Shown in pieces: positions 17,131 through 24,309 of a stretch of 24,406 nucleotides of DNA. Numbering within the stretch: the stretch's first letter is position 1; the number at the start of each line of letters is the position of its first letter. Origin of the DNA: a bacterium UBP3_UBA6266 (lineage in GTDB: Bacteria; Auribacterota; UBA6266); assembly GCA_002440765.1 (NCBI GenBank), contig DJVC01000107.1:1-24406 (forward strand). The letters are read 5' to 3'. A program made the translations under genes and the position numbers. A model generated the notes under the pieces. The model saw nothing but the letters and a program-made list of their open reading frames with translations, was not told where the DNA came from and did not search any database.

Positions 17131-18289
17131 AAAAATCTCTGACTATTTGATCGATATCATCTTTGTCTATATCTATTATTCTCATCTCCCTCTCCGCGTT
17201 TAACGGGGAATCAGAAGCATGAGCGGTATTTTCCATTACGTTTTGGCCGAACTCCCGCCTTACTGTCGCCCATTCGGCTTTTGTCGGGTCAGTCGATCCA
17301 AGCTGATTTCTTATTTTCTGAACCGCTTCCTTTCCCTGATATACAAGCGCGAGGCATTTAACTCTCCCCTTTCGATCCTTGTTTTTCAGTATCTCAGGAT
17401 TTCGCCTGTCTATACCGGTCATGAAATAAATAATATTGTTGAATTCGTTTTCAGCATTGATGTTGCTGATTTCATCCGTAACTTTATCAAGGCATGTATC
17501 CGGCGCTTTAAAGCCAAATTCCGTTTCTATGGCTTTTTTGATCCGCTCTTTAATCCGTGCTTGCAGTTTTTCCGCCAATACTTTCCTGACAGGGCCGTAA
17601 AATTCCTCCGCCTCTTTCAAGCTGAGGTTAACAAGCTTTGTCCCGATAATATACAATCCGGTTCTCGAAAAAAGGTCTATAATGTTGCCCGCCTTATGGC
17701 TCGGCCCTCTGAAATTATCCGGCTTAATCAGGACAAGGGTTTTCTGAACCTTTTTCCTGTTCCTGTATTTTATCGTTTTTTCAAGAAGACCGCCGTTTTC
17801 CCTTGAGTATTTCGCCCATATTTTTAACCTTTTTTCCGCATTTTTAGCGTCGGGAGGGACAAGAACAGCGGGTTCAAAATAAGTAATGTTGCCTTTCGCG
17901 TCTTTAATGTAATCACCATAGGTATCGCGTATTGTTTCGCCGGAAATGGTTTTATGCACCAGCGGTCCCACAACTTTTCTTATTTTATTGACGGCATTTT
18001 CGCCTTTAAAAAGCAGGAACATCACCCTGTTATGCATCTTCGAATTGGGGTGCCTTATGTAATTATTCCGAAGATAATCGACTATATGATCCCTGATCTG
18101 TCTGCTGCCTTTGGAATCACTCATTATGACCTCGCAGAATTCATTAACCATTTCTTCGTTCGGCGCAAACATTCTGCAAGCGACCAATTCAAGATTGCTT
18201 CTTCCGAGCAGCCTTGCGATGACACCGCCTGTTCTTGATTTCATAAGGGTGTAAGGATTAATTAAAACATATGCAAGTTCCTGTGCCAT
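17111..18289 (-). CDS. tandem nucleoside diphosphate kinase-domain protein, first domain degenerate
   Basis: A 392-residue protein built from two NDK folds. NDK evens out nucleoside triphosphate pools through a phosphohistidine. The second domain (about 183-375) keeps the start KTLVLIKPDN (183-192), TVRREFG (342-348) and the catalytic His357 in NTAHASDSPLNAERE. It carries an extra stretch of about 45 residues (238-282) not found in standard NDKs of about 140 residues. The first domain (about 5-160) mirrors the pattern: YVLINPYT for the LIKPDA loop, TIRDTYGDY, and NAEKR for NAERE. Its conserved Lys is Asn and the position of the catalytic His aligns with Leu143, so it should be inactive. GAGGAA lies seven bases before the ATG. 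The gene overlaps the aminotransferase gene downstream. Confidence 0.82.
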   Translation of the reverse strand: MAQELAYVLINPYTLMKSRTGGVIARLLGRSNLELVACRMFAPNEEMVNEFCEVIMSDSKGSRQIRDHIVDYLRNNYIRHPNSKMHNRVMFLLFKGENAVNKIRKVVGPLVHKTISGETIRDTYGDYIKDAKGNITYFEPAVLVPPDAKNAEKRLKIWAKYSRENGGLLEKTIKYRNRKKVQKTLVLIKPDNFRGPSHKAGNIIDLFSRTGLYIIGTKLVNLSLKEAEEFYGPVRKVLAEKLQARIKERIKKAIETEFGFKAPDTCLDKVTDEISNINAENEFNNIIYFMTGIDRRNPEILKNKDRKGRVKCLALVYQGKEAVQKIRNQLGSTDPTKAEWATVRREFGQNVMENTAHASDSPLNAEREMRIIDIDKDDIDQIVRDFYGKKKK

Positions 18290-18326
18290 AGAGAATTCCT
18301 CAAATACATCGCAGCACTAAAAGATC

Positions 18327-18374
18327 TTCCGGAGCCGTACCTCAGGCTTTCATAATAAAGGTACAGCTCCGGAA
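18327..18374 (-). terminator. hairpin terminator after the DUF5679 gene
   Basis: Arms of 16 bases (18327-18342 and 18359-18374) surround a 16-base loop. The only imperfect pair is G-U in minus-strand RNA but C-A in plus-strand RNA, so the minus strand is the likely functional one. CUUUU follows on that strand. It lies 21 bases beyond the DUF5679 stop and 38 bases before the NDK gene, separating the two. Confidence 0.65.
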
Positions 18375-18395
18375 TTGTTTTTTAACTCAAAATTA

Positions 18396-18545
18396 TTATT
18401 TTTTCTTTCCGAGAATCTTGAACATTCCCGTTCCGCAATCAGGGCATTTGCCCTTCATTGCCTGACGGCCGTTTGCCATAGTAATTTCGCTTGAGTTAAC
18501 CATCTGTTTCTTTGCTTTACATTTAACACAATAACCTTCTACCAA
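18396..18545 (-). CDS. small DUF5679-type zinc-ribbon protein
   Basis: A 49-residue protein starting at TTG (18545), with AGGTGAT six bases upstream as a strong ribosome site. The sequence has two cysteine pairs, CVKC (6-9) and CPDC (34-37), around a basic linker with ITMANGR, and ends MFKILGKKK. I recognise the YCVKCKAKK ... CPDCGTGMF pattern as the DUF5679 family of small zinc ribbons; the family has no assigned function that I know. Codon choice (GGC, CGT, CTC, TTC) in the second half resembles the bacterial side. It is the last gene before the change to archaeal-type DNA, and its promoter would have to lie at or across the junction. Confidence 0.75.
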   Translation of the reverse strand: MVEGYCVKCKAKKQMVNSSEITMANGRQAMKGKCPDCGTGMFKILGKKK

Positions 18546-18581
18546 TTGTTATCACCTATTCTGACTCATTTGCTTTAGAGC

Positions 18582-18589
18582 TTATAAAA
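18582..18589 (+). promoter_or_regulatory. archaeal TATA box for the DUF87 ATPase gene
   Basis: TTATAAAA is centred about 25 bases before the ATG at 18610. That is the spacing at which archaeal transcription starts, so the message would be leaderless and begin at that ATG. The first archaeal-type signal after the junction. Confidence 0.5.
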
Positions 18590-18609
18590 CTTTGTTTATT
18601 TATTTCAAA

Positions 18610-21069
18610 ATGACTGTTAAATTCAAAAAGCTTTTTAACTACAAGCAGATTTGGAATAGTATGGCTAAAGGATACATAGGTATTTTAAATGGAAAAAAGC
18701 TGGATTATGATTTGTCTCTTTTGACAAGACATACTGCAATTCTTGGCACTACTGGCTCAGGAAAGACTGTGATGTCAAAGATTCTTTTAGAGGAAGCATT
18801 GCTTAATGGTATTCCAGTGATAGCAATTGATCCTAAGGGCGATGTTTCAGGGATATGTATTGCAAAAGAGGATTTTGATTTTAGACCTTTTGTAGGTAAC
18901 AATAAAATCAATGCTGAAAAGATTGCAAATATTTATCTAAAAAAAGCTAGCGAGTTTGGGCTTAAAAAAGAGTATATTACTAAACTAATTGAAATTAATT
19001 CTAAGATTTACACACCTAAATCATCCATTGGAAAACAAATATCTTTGATGCCTGATTTAAGTGCGCCAAAAAATTTTGCATCTATTTGCGACGATCAAAC
19101 AGTTGTCGCTGATTTTGTTGAGCCTGTGAGTGAATCTATTTTATCGCTTGCACAAATTAAAGGACAAGACAAGTTAAAAAGCCAAAGCCTTATTTCAAAT
19201 ATTATAATCTATTTCTGGAAACAGCAAAAGGATCTAAACATAAGTGACTTGATAAAAAATATACTAAACCCGCCATTTAGTACAATCGGCTCATTAGCAC
19301 TTGAAGATGTTATTACAGAAAAGAGCAGGAGAAAGATAGCAAGCCAGGTAAACCTTCTATTAAGTAGCCCTTCTAAAAAGGCATTAGCGGAAGGCGAGAT
19401 GTTAGATATTAAAGAACTTTTTTCAAAAAATAAATTATCTGTTTTTGATTTAAGGTTTTCCGGAAATCTTGAGGAAAGACAATTTGCGGTACAAATAATT
19501 CTTCAAGAAATATACAAATTTTTAATATCCACTGGTGGAAATGAAAAGCTTAGATATATTCTATATATTGATGAGCTTGCAGGAATTCTTCCCCCGCCAC
19601 CCGCCACTCCTGCCACAAAAAAGCTTTTGGAGCTTTTAATCAGGCAATCCAGAGCGTTTGGGTTGGGGATAATTATTGCAACCCAAAACCCAGGAGATGT
19701 AGATTATAAGGTGTTTGGAAATATTGGAACAAGGTTCATTGGAAAGCTTAGGACAGATAATGATGCTGAGAAGGTTGCAAGTGCAATTGGTATTAGTCCA
19801 ACTAAATTAAAGGCTTTTATATCAACTCTTAAAACAGGTGAATTTATTTTAAACAACTCTGTTGATAATTCTACAAAGCCCTTTAAGGCAAGATGGCTTT
19901 ATACTTTTCATACAGGTCCTTTTTCTCCGGAACAGATTAAGTGGATTAATAATCCAAGTAAAGCAACAGTCCCTTCAGGCAAGATCAATCCTAATACTGA
20001 GCGCAAAGATATAAAGAAAAATAACAACCCATTAAAATCAAAGGCAAAAAAGTTAACACATGCTTCTGAGATTGTAAGAACTGCTTTAGAAGGGTTTGAT
20101 AAAAAACAAAAGGATAAGGCTATCAAAAGAACTAATACTAGAAAACAAGAGATAAAAAAAGAGCATTTTAACCTTTTTAGAGAAGAAAAAACAACCAACA
20201 ATAAAAACACCAAAGATACGAATACTAAGGGTTTTGACCCTACACTAAAAGAGCTTATTAGAAATGTAAAAAGATATTCTGATACTTTGCAACTAAAACT
20301 TGCCATTAGTGAATCTAAGGTTTTTGTTCCCCATTTAAGAATTGTCATTGAACCAGAGAAAAAGAGGGGATTAAACCTTGAATTTCAGGGCGCATATATC
20401 TTTGATCTAACTACAAAGGTTATTCCTGTTGATAATTATCTTAAACAAATCTCATTTAGGCAATATACCCTTGGTGATATTCAGATAAAAAGACCTACCG
20501 CTTCGCTTAGATTTGCATTTGACTATGCAATAAGGGATGCAAAGGAGAATCTAAGGAGAAATTACTTTAAGAGCACACTACTAAACATCATAAGCGAAGA
20601 TATTGATTTTGTAATTGATAAAAATAAGGAATATATGTTAAAGGTCTCTTTTGCCCAAGAGAAAAGGATTTTACAGATTAAAAAAAGAAAAGTTGACTAT
20701 CTTAAAGAAAGGGTTTCAAAAGATAAAAAAAAGATTTCTCAAATTAAAAGGTCTATCGTGATTAAAAAAACAAAAAGAACCATAAAAAAGGTTTTGAAAA
20801 AAGCAAGACTTAGCAAAACTACAAAAGAGCTTGAGTTTGCAACTAAGCGTATTAAAATGCTAGAAAAAGAGATTAAAATAATTGAGAATCGAATTAAGAA
20901 GGTTTCAAAAGAATATGATAAAAAAGTATTCAAGGTTAGAGAAAAGGCCATAATGAAAGCACAATCAGGATTTAAAGAGTATAAGTATCGTGCTACAAAC
21001 AAGGAGCTAAAGGTGCATTCCACTATACTTTTGGTTCCAGAACGGATTTCTTCTCTAAAGCAGCAATAG
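18610..21069 (+). CDS. HerA/DUF87-type P-loop ATPase with a long C-terminal coiled-coil extension (archaeal)
   Basis: An 819-residue ring-type ATPase of the HerA-FtsK superfamily, whose members translocate DNA or act in repair and conjugation. Numbering from the ATG at 18610: Walker A GTTGSGKT at 46-53, then VIAIDPKGDVSGI; Walker B as LRYILYIDELAG; the sensor-like IIATQNPGDVDY; and RFIGKLRTDNDAEKVASAIG. After about residue 450 comes a low-complexity Lys/Asn-rich linker. A second folded region follows (LQLKLAISESKVFVPHLRIVIEP), then about 100 highly charged residues predicted to be coiled coil. The ATG at 18610 fits a leaderless message; an ATG at 18661 (MAKGYIGILNG) is the alternative, and a TTG at 18592 is unlikely. 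No nurA, the usual partner, is adjacent. The specific role is unknown. Confidence 0.85.
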   Translation: MTVKFKKLFNYKQIWNSMAKGYIGILNGKKLDYDLSLLTRHTAILGTTGSGKTVMSKILLEEALLNGIPVIAIDPKGDVSGICIAKEDFDFRPFVGNNKINAEKIANIYLKKASEFGLKKEYITKLIEINSKIYTPKSSIGKQISLMPDLSAPKNFASICDDQTVVADFVEPVSESILSLAQIKGQDKLKSQSLISNIIIYFWKQQKDLNISDLIKNILNPPFSTIGSLALEDVITEKSRRKIASQVNLLLSSPSKKALAEGEMLDIKELFSKNKLSVFDLRFSGNLEERQFAVQIILQEIYKFLISTGGNEKLRYILYIDELAGILPPPPATPATKKLLELLIRQSRAFGLGIIIATQNPGDVDYKVFGNIGTRFIGKLRTDNDAEKVASAIGISPTKLKAFISTLKTGEFILNNSVDNSTKPFKARWLYTFHTGPFSPEQIKWINNPSKATVPSGKINPNTERKDIKKNNNPLKSKAKKLTHASEIVRTALEGFDKKQKDKAIKRTNTRKQEIKKEHFNLFREEKTTNNKNTKDTNTKGFDPTLKELIRNVKRYSDTLQLKLAISESKVFVPHLRIVIEPEKKRGLNLEFQGAYIFDLTTKVIPVDNYLKQISFRQYTLGDIQIKRPTASLRFAFDYAIRDAKENLRRNYFKSTLLNIISEDIDFVIDKNKEYMLKVSFAQEKRILQIKKRKVDYLKERVSKDKKKISQIKRSIVIKKTKRTIKKVLKKARLSKTTKELEFATKRIKMLEKEIKIIENRIKKVSKEYDKKVFKVREKAIMKAQSGFKEYKYRATNKELKVHSTILLVPERISSLKQQ

Positions 21070-21166
21070 AAAAAGGGATAACAACGTGTAATTTCTTTAA
21101 CATTGCTCTTTTATTTCTCCTAAAACAGCAATCTATTTAAAGAAGCGCTTTTAAACGCCATAAATA

Positions 21167-21174
21167 GGGTGATC
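21167..21174 (+). promoter_or_regulatory. strong Shine-Dalgarno site of the small acidic protein gene
   Basis: GGGTGATC is near-fully complementary to the 3' end of 16S rRNA and lies three bases before the ATG at 21178. A TATA-like ATTTAAAG at 21133-21140 would put the transcript start near 21163, giving a short leader. This site decides the start of a gene too short to be obvious otherwise. Confidence 0.6.
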
Positions 21175-21177
21175 GGT

Positions 21178-21336
21178 ATGGATGATGACGATTACGAAGA
21201 ATATGAAGGAACCGGCGGGGATGAAAGCATATATGATGAAGAGTCAAGAAAGGATCTTGTAGATGATGATGAGCTTTCACCTCAGGAAGAGGCTTTTATG
21301 GAAGGGTATGAAGAAGACTCTGAAAAGAAAGAATAA
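21178..21336 (+). CDS. small highly acidic archaeal protein of unknown function
   Basis: A 52-residue protein. About half of its residues are Asp or Glu, with few basic ones. It begins MDDDDYEEYEGTGG and contains DDDELSPQEEAFMEGYEED, the only part that looks like an ordered motif. I recall similar short acidic proteins with a SPEEEAFMxGYE-like core in archaeal genomes, but I cannot name the family. A strong ribosome site, a TATA-like element and a T-rich stretch after the stop support a real gene. It lies between the DUF87 ATPase and the FKBP gene, each about 100 to 190 bases away, so it is probably transcribed alone. Confidence 0.7.
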   Translation: MDDDDYEEYEGTGGDESIYDEESRKDLVDDDELSPQEEAFMEGYEEDSEKKE

Positions 21337-21377
21337 ATTTTTGTTTTTGATTTGAATTAAAATTTTTCTCTTGTGGA

Positions 21378-21384
21378 TTTTTTT
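21378..21384 (+). terminator. T-tract terminator candidate after the acidic protein gene
   Basis: Seven T in a row about 40 bases past the stop, preceded by another run of five T. Archaeal RNA polymerase stops at such tracts without a hairpin. The AT-rich spacer to 21,526 otherwise holds only the FKBP promoter. Confidence 0.35.
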
Positions 21385-21481
21385 ACTAGGGCAATATTTA
21401 TTTTGGCTATATTTAAGCGATTTAGATAAAAGTACCATTATTTTAAAATATGTTTTCTCAATAGAGTTTTTTATAGTTATA

Positions 21482-21489
21482 TTTATAAA
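21482..21489 (+). promoter_or_regulatory. archaeal TATA box of the FKBP gene
   Basis: TTTATAAA, centred about 50 bases before the ATG at 21536. Transcription would start near 21512 and give a leader of about 24 bases. Confidence 0.5.
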
Positions 21490-21535
21490 TTAAAGCCACA
21501 AACCTTTTGATAAGAAAATACTGTGAGTGGTTAAT

Positions 21536-22261
21536 ATGAAGGTTAACAAGGGAATGTTTTTGGAGATTGATTATACGGGCAAGATTAAGGATGGAATGGT
21601 TTTTGATACCACTGTCTTAGATGTGGCTAAGAATAATGAGTTATTTGAGAAAGACAAGCTCTATCAGCCTGTTAAGCTCTGTGTTGGGAGAGGGCATGTT
21701 ATAAAGGGACTTGATATCTCTTTAGAAGGAAAAGAGATTGGGCAAGAGTATTCTGTTGAAATTTCACCAGAAGATGCTTTTGGAAAGAGATCTGCAAGTT
21801 TAATTAAACTTGTTCCTTTATCGCAGTTTAAGAGGAGCGATATCAATCCAACGCCAGGGCTTAGCGTTCAGATTAATGACACTGTGGGAGTTATTAAAAA
21901 CGTTAGCGGAGGAAGGGTTTTGGTGGATTTTAATAACCCTTTATCCGGCAAAGAAATTATTTATGAGGTTAAGGTTATAAAAGAACTTGAAAAAACACAA
22001 GATAAAGTCGAGTGTATTTTGCAAAACAGACTTGGATTAAAACCAGAAAGTCTAGAAATCCAAGGAGATAAGGCTAAGATTTCAGTAAAATATAATTTGC
22101 CAGCTCAGGTTGTTGAATTGATTTCAAATGAAATAAAAGAATGTATAAGTGATCTGAAAGAGATCGTTTTTGAAGAGAAAAAAGAGGAAGAACCAAAAAC
22201 AGATGCTCTGAAAACAGATAAGCTTTCCCAAGATAAAGAGATTGGAGAAAACAAGAAATAA
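21536..22261 (+). CDS. long-form archaeal FKBP-type peptidyl-prolyl isomerase (SlyD-like chaperone)
   Basis: A 241-residue cytosolic isomerase and chaperone. The FKBP domain begins GMFLEIDYTGKIKDGMVFDTT and continues with CVGRGHVIKGLDISLEGKEIGQEY. The insert-in-flap domain follows from EDAFGKRSASLIKLVPLSQF to VDFNNPLSGKEIIYEVKV. A C-terminal domain of about 70 residues found in long archaeal FKBPs comes next, then a charged Glu/Lys tail. It lacks the His-rich metal tail of bacterial SlyD. The ATG at 21536 is preferred over a GTG nine bases earlier because the family starts close to the KG(M/D)F core. Seven T at 22276-22282 may end the transcript. Confidence 0.9.
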   Translation: MKVNKGMFLEIDYTGKIKDGMVFDTTVLDVAKNNELFEKDKLYQPVKLCVGRGHVIKGLDISLEGKEIGQEYSVEISPEDAFGKRSASLIKLVPLSQFKRSDINPTPGLSVQINDTVGVIKNVSGGRVLVDFNNPLSGKEIIYEVKVIKELEKTQDKVECILQNRLGLKPESLEIQGDKAKISVKYNLPAQVVELISNEIKECISDLKEIVFEEKKEEEPKTDALKTDKLSQDKEIGENKK

Positions 22262-22275
22262 TGAAAGGATTAAAA

Positions 22276-22282
22276 TTTTTTT
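22276..22282 (+). terminator. T-tract terminator candidate of the FKBP gene
   Basis: A run of seven T 15 bases after the FKBP stop, in a spacer between convergent genes. Consistent with hairpin-free archaeal termination. Confidence 0.45.
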
Positions 22283-22324
22283 ATTTACTTCATTTTTCGA
22301 TATTACATTTCATTTTCTGTTTAG

Positions 22325-22446
22325 AAAAAGAGTATATTTAGAATTATATTTTTTAAAGAGAAATAAAACACTTTCATAAATTCTACAACCAGAAAAGAGT
22401 ATATTAAAATAAAAGAGTATATTAAAAGAAAAGAATACATTAAAAG
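22325..22446. repeat. 18-bp AT-rich repeats between the FKBP and spt5 genes
   Basis: The motif AAAAGAGTATATTAAAA occurs at 22393-22409 and again at 22411-22427. A third, diverged copy at 22429-22446 (AAAAGAATACATTAAAAG) keeps the 18-base spacing, and a related single copy lies at 22325-22341. Read on the minus strand, in which spt5 is transcribed, each copy ends in a CTTTT or TTTTAA tract. The array starts about 40 bases past the spt5 stop. Confidence 0.7.
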
Positions 22447-22484
22447 ACCTCAAAAGTTTTTGGAAGCATTGTATCTAACTTGAT

Positions 22485-22976
22485 TCAAACAGAATCAGTG
22501 CCGTCCTCTTCCTCACTCTCTCTTCTGATTACCTTTACATCATCAATCTTTAGGGTTATTGGAATTGGAACCGCTGCATTTAAAAGTTCAACGACAAGCT
22601 CCTCTTTTGAAGGGTCAATCCTTGTGACCTTGGCGTTCTCTCGTTTAAAGGGACCACCAATAATTTCAACTATATCATTTTTTACTATGTTTACAGCTTT
22701 CTTTCGGGTGATTTCTATTAGATGTTCAATTTCTTTGTAATCTATTGCAGACTTAAGTATTCCTCTCGCATACGGGACACCTTGTATAGCACCCTCAACG
22801 CTCTGTCTATCCTTTGCTTCAATAATAATGTATCCCTTCATTCCGTGAGGATGTACAACTGAATAGACTTCAAAACCCTTTTTGGCAGCATTACTAGATA
22901 CAAAATCAAGAACCTGCTCTTCCCTGTTTGCTGTGGCCTTCACGATAAAAAATTGTGGTTTTGACTCTTCATCCAT
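22485..22976 (-). CDS. spt5: archaeal transcription elongation factor Spt5 (NusG family)
   Basis: A 163-residue processivity factor that binds the RNA polymerase clamp, normally with Spt4. The NGN domain occupies about residues 7-85 (QFFIVKATANREEQV, HPHGMKGYIIIEA, VPYARGIL). A KOW domain follows (VKNDIVEIIGGPFKRENAKVTRID), and the tail is acidic. The two-domain archaeal form is clear. The ATG at 22976 is chosen over the TTG at 22994: AAGGTG lies at proper distance before the ATG and overlaps the secE stop codon, so the two are coupled. The neighbours ftsZ and secE upstream are the usual archaeal order. Confidence 0.94.
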   Translation of the reverse strand: MDEESKPQFFIVKATANREEQVLDFVSSNAAKKGFEVYSVVHPHGMKGYIIIEAKDRQSVEGAIQGVPYARGILKSAIDYKEIEHLIEITRKKAVNIVKNDIVEIIGGPFKRENAKVTRIDPSKEELVVELLNAAVPIPITLKIDDVKVIRRESEEEDGTDSV

Positions 22977-22986
22977 TAAAAACACC

Positions 22987-23154
22987 TTATCCAAACAAAT
23001 AATACTTAACCATACTAATTACAAAACCAAGAGCGCCTATTGCTAAAATCCCAAGACCAGTAATCTTTAAAATATTTTTATACTCATCATTAGTTGGTCT
23101 TCTTGTAAGCCTTAAGGCAACTTTGCACTGGTAAATGAATTCTTTTAGTGTCAT
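22987..23154 (-). CDS. secE: Sec61-gamma/SecE subunit of the protein translocase
   Basis: A 55-residue membrane protein that clamps the SecY channel. It has an amphipathic N-terminal helix (LKEFIYQCKVALRLTRRPTNDEY), in which the KPT/RPTxxEY motif is typical of the archaeal and eukaryotic type. One membrane span follows (ITGLGILAIGALGFVISMV). The ATG at 23154 is preferred because a TATA box lies at the right distance for a leaderless start; an ATG three codons earlier (23163) is possible. The stop TAA runs into the spt5 ribosome site, and the gene starts 42 bases after the ftsZ stop. Confidence 0.92.
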   Translation of the reverse strand: MTLKEFIYQCKVALRLTRRPTNDEYKNILKITGLGILAIGALGFVISMVKYYLFG

Positions 23155-23178
23155 TTTAATCATAGAAAAAAATAACAA

Positions 23179-23186
23179 TTTATAAA
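23179..23186 (-). promoter_or_regulatory. TATA box ahead of secE-spt5
   Basis: TTTATAAA in the ftsZ-secE spacer. It is centred about 28 bases before the ATG at 23154, so secE-spt5 may be transcribed on its own as a leaderless message in addition to readthrough from ftsZ. Confidence 0.45.
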
Positions 23187-23196
23187 CTTAATCCTT

Positions 23197-24309
23197 TTAA
23201 TCCACAAATTCTATGCCTAAATCCGATTCCATCTCTGATTTTGCCTTAGGAGTAAATTTTGAGCCTAAAATCTGAGAGGACTTTACTCCAGTTACAATGA
23301 CCATTACTCTAAGAGTCTTTTCAAAGTCCTCATATATTTGTGCGCCCCATATTACCTTTGCTTCAGGATCAAGCTTTTCATGTACCATTTCCATTACTTT
23401 TTTTGATTCTGAAAGCGTCAAATCAGAGCCTCCGGATATGTTTATAAGTGCAGCTGATGCACCTGAGATATCAACATCCAAAAGTGGGTTCATTATTGCT
23501 TTTTCTACGGCTTCCTCAGCTCTATTTTCACTATCTGACTCACCAACTCCAATTAATGCAACACCACCATCTCTCATTACAGCCCTTATGTCTGCAAAAT
23601 CAAGGTTGACGAGCCCTGCTCTTGTAACTAACTCTGCTATTCCTTTTACAGAATTTGTAAGTATCTCATCTGCAACCTTAAAAGCAGTATTTATAGGAAG
23701 GTCTGGGACGAGCTCTAAGAGTTTGTCATTCGGAATCACAATTAATGTATCAACTGCCTTTCTAAGCCTTTCAAGCCCATAAGCAGCATTTTCATATCTA
23801 GCTTGCCCTTCCATAGCAAAAGGTACTGTAACAATTGCTATTGTAAGTGCATCTTGTTTTTTTGCAAGCTCTGCTACTACTGGAGCTGAACCGGTCCCCG
23901 TTCCTCCGCCAAGACCACAAGTGATAAAAACCATATCAGCGCCTTTTAAAGATTCTTTTATTTCATTTTCGCTTTCTCTTGCAGCTTCTTCACCGACCTT
24001 TGGTTTTGAACCTGCACCAAGCCCTTTTGTGAGTTCTCTGCCAATAAGAATTTTCTTGTCAGAATTAGTATAAAGTAGGTCCTGTGCATCGGTATTAATT
24101 GCTATTGTCATGACACCTTTTATCCCAACTTGATTAATCCTTGAAAGAGTGTTATTCCCTCCACCTCCACAGCCAATAACCCTTATACTCGCCTTTTGGG
24201 AATCCACTAATTTTTCAAGCTCTTTATCTATTTCACTATGTCCCATCTCTCTTTTGATTAGGTTAGAATTGGAGACATTACCCCTAGCACCTTGAATTAA
24301 ACTATCCAT
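23197..24309 (-). CDS. ftsZ: cell division GTPase FtsZ (archaeal FtsZ1 type)
   Basis: A 370-residue tubulin-family GTPase that forms the division ring. The N-terminal glycine-rich loop GCGGGGNNT is at 46-54 and the tubulin signature GGGTGTGS at 134-141. The T7 catalytic loop NLDFAD is at 235-240, with Asp237 and Asp240 in place. [13 protein letters not shown] and [14 protein letters not shown] match archaeal FtsZ1 rather than bacterial FtsZ. The long C-terminal linker and MinC/FtsA-binding tail of bacterial FtsZ are absent. The ATG at 24309 has GGGAGG nine bases upstream. A TATA-like TTTAAATA lies farther upstream near 24360. The secE and spt5 genes follow in the usual archaeal order. Confidence 0.95.
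   Translation of the reverse strand: MDSLIQGARGNVSNSNLIKREMGHSEIDKELEKLVDSQKASIRVIGCGGGGNNTLSRINQVGIKGVMTIAINTDAQDLLYTNSDKKILIGRELTKGLGAGSKPKVGEEAARESENEIKESLKGADMVFITCGLGGGTGTGSAPVVAELAKKQDALTIAIVTVPFAMEGQARYENAAYGLERLRKAVDTLIVIPNDKLLELVPDLPINTAFKVADEILTNSVKGIAELVTRAGLVNLDFADIRAVMRDGGVALIGVGESDSENRAEEAVEKAIMNPLLDVDISGASAALINISGGSDLTLSESKKVMEMVHEKLDPEAKVIWGAQIYEDFEKTLRVMVIVTGVKSSQILGSKFTPKAKSEMESDLGIEFVD

Noticed and set aside
285..18289. Altered genetic code in the bacterial part
   Set aside because: TAA, TAG and TGA all serve as ordinary stops at expected protein ends (for example TAA in secE and the NDK gene, TAG in the parvulin gene, TGA in accD), and only one internal stop was found.
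21051..21135. Imperfect direct repeat of about 20 bp (TTCTCTAAAGCAGCAAT at 21051 and a similar copy at 21115)
   Set aside because: Short, imperfect and present only twice at the end of the DUF87 gene; could easily be chance in AT-rich DNA.
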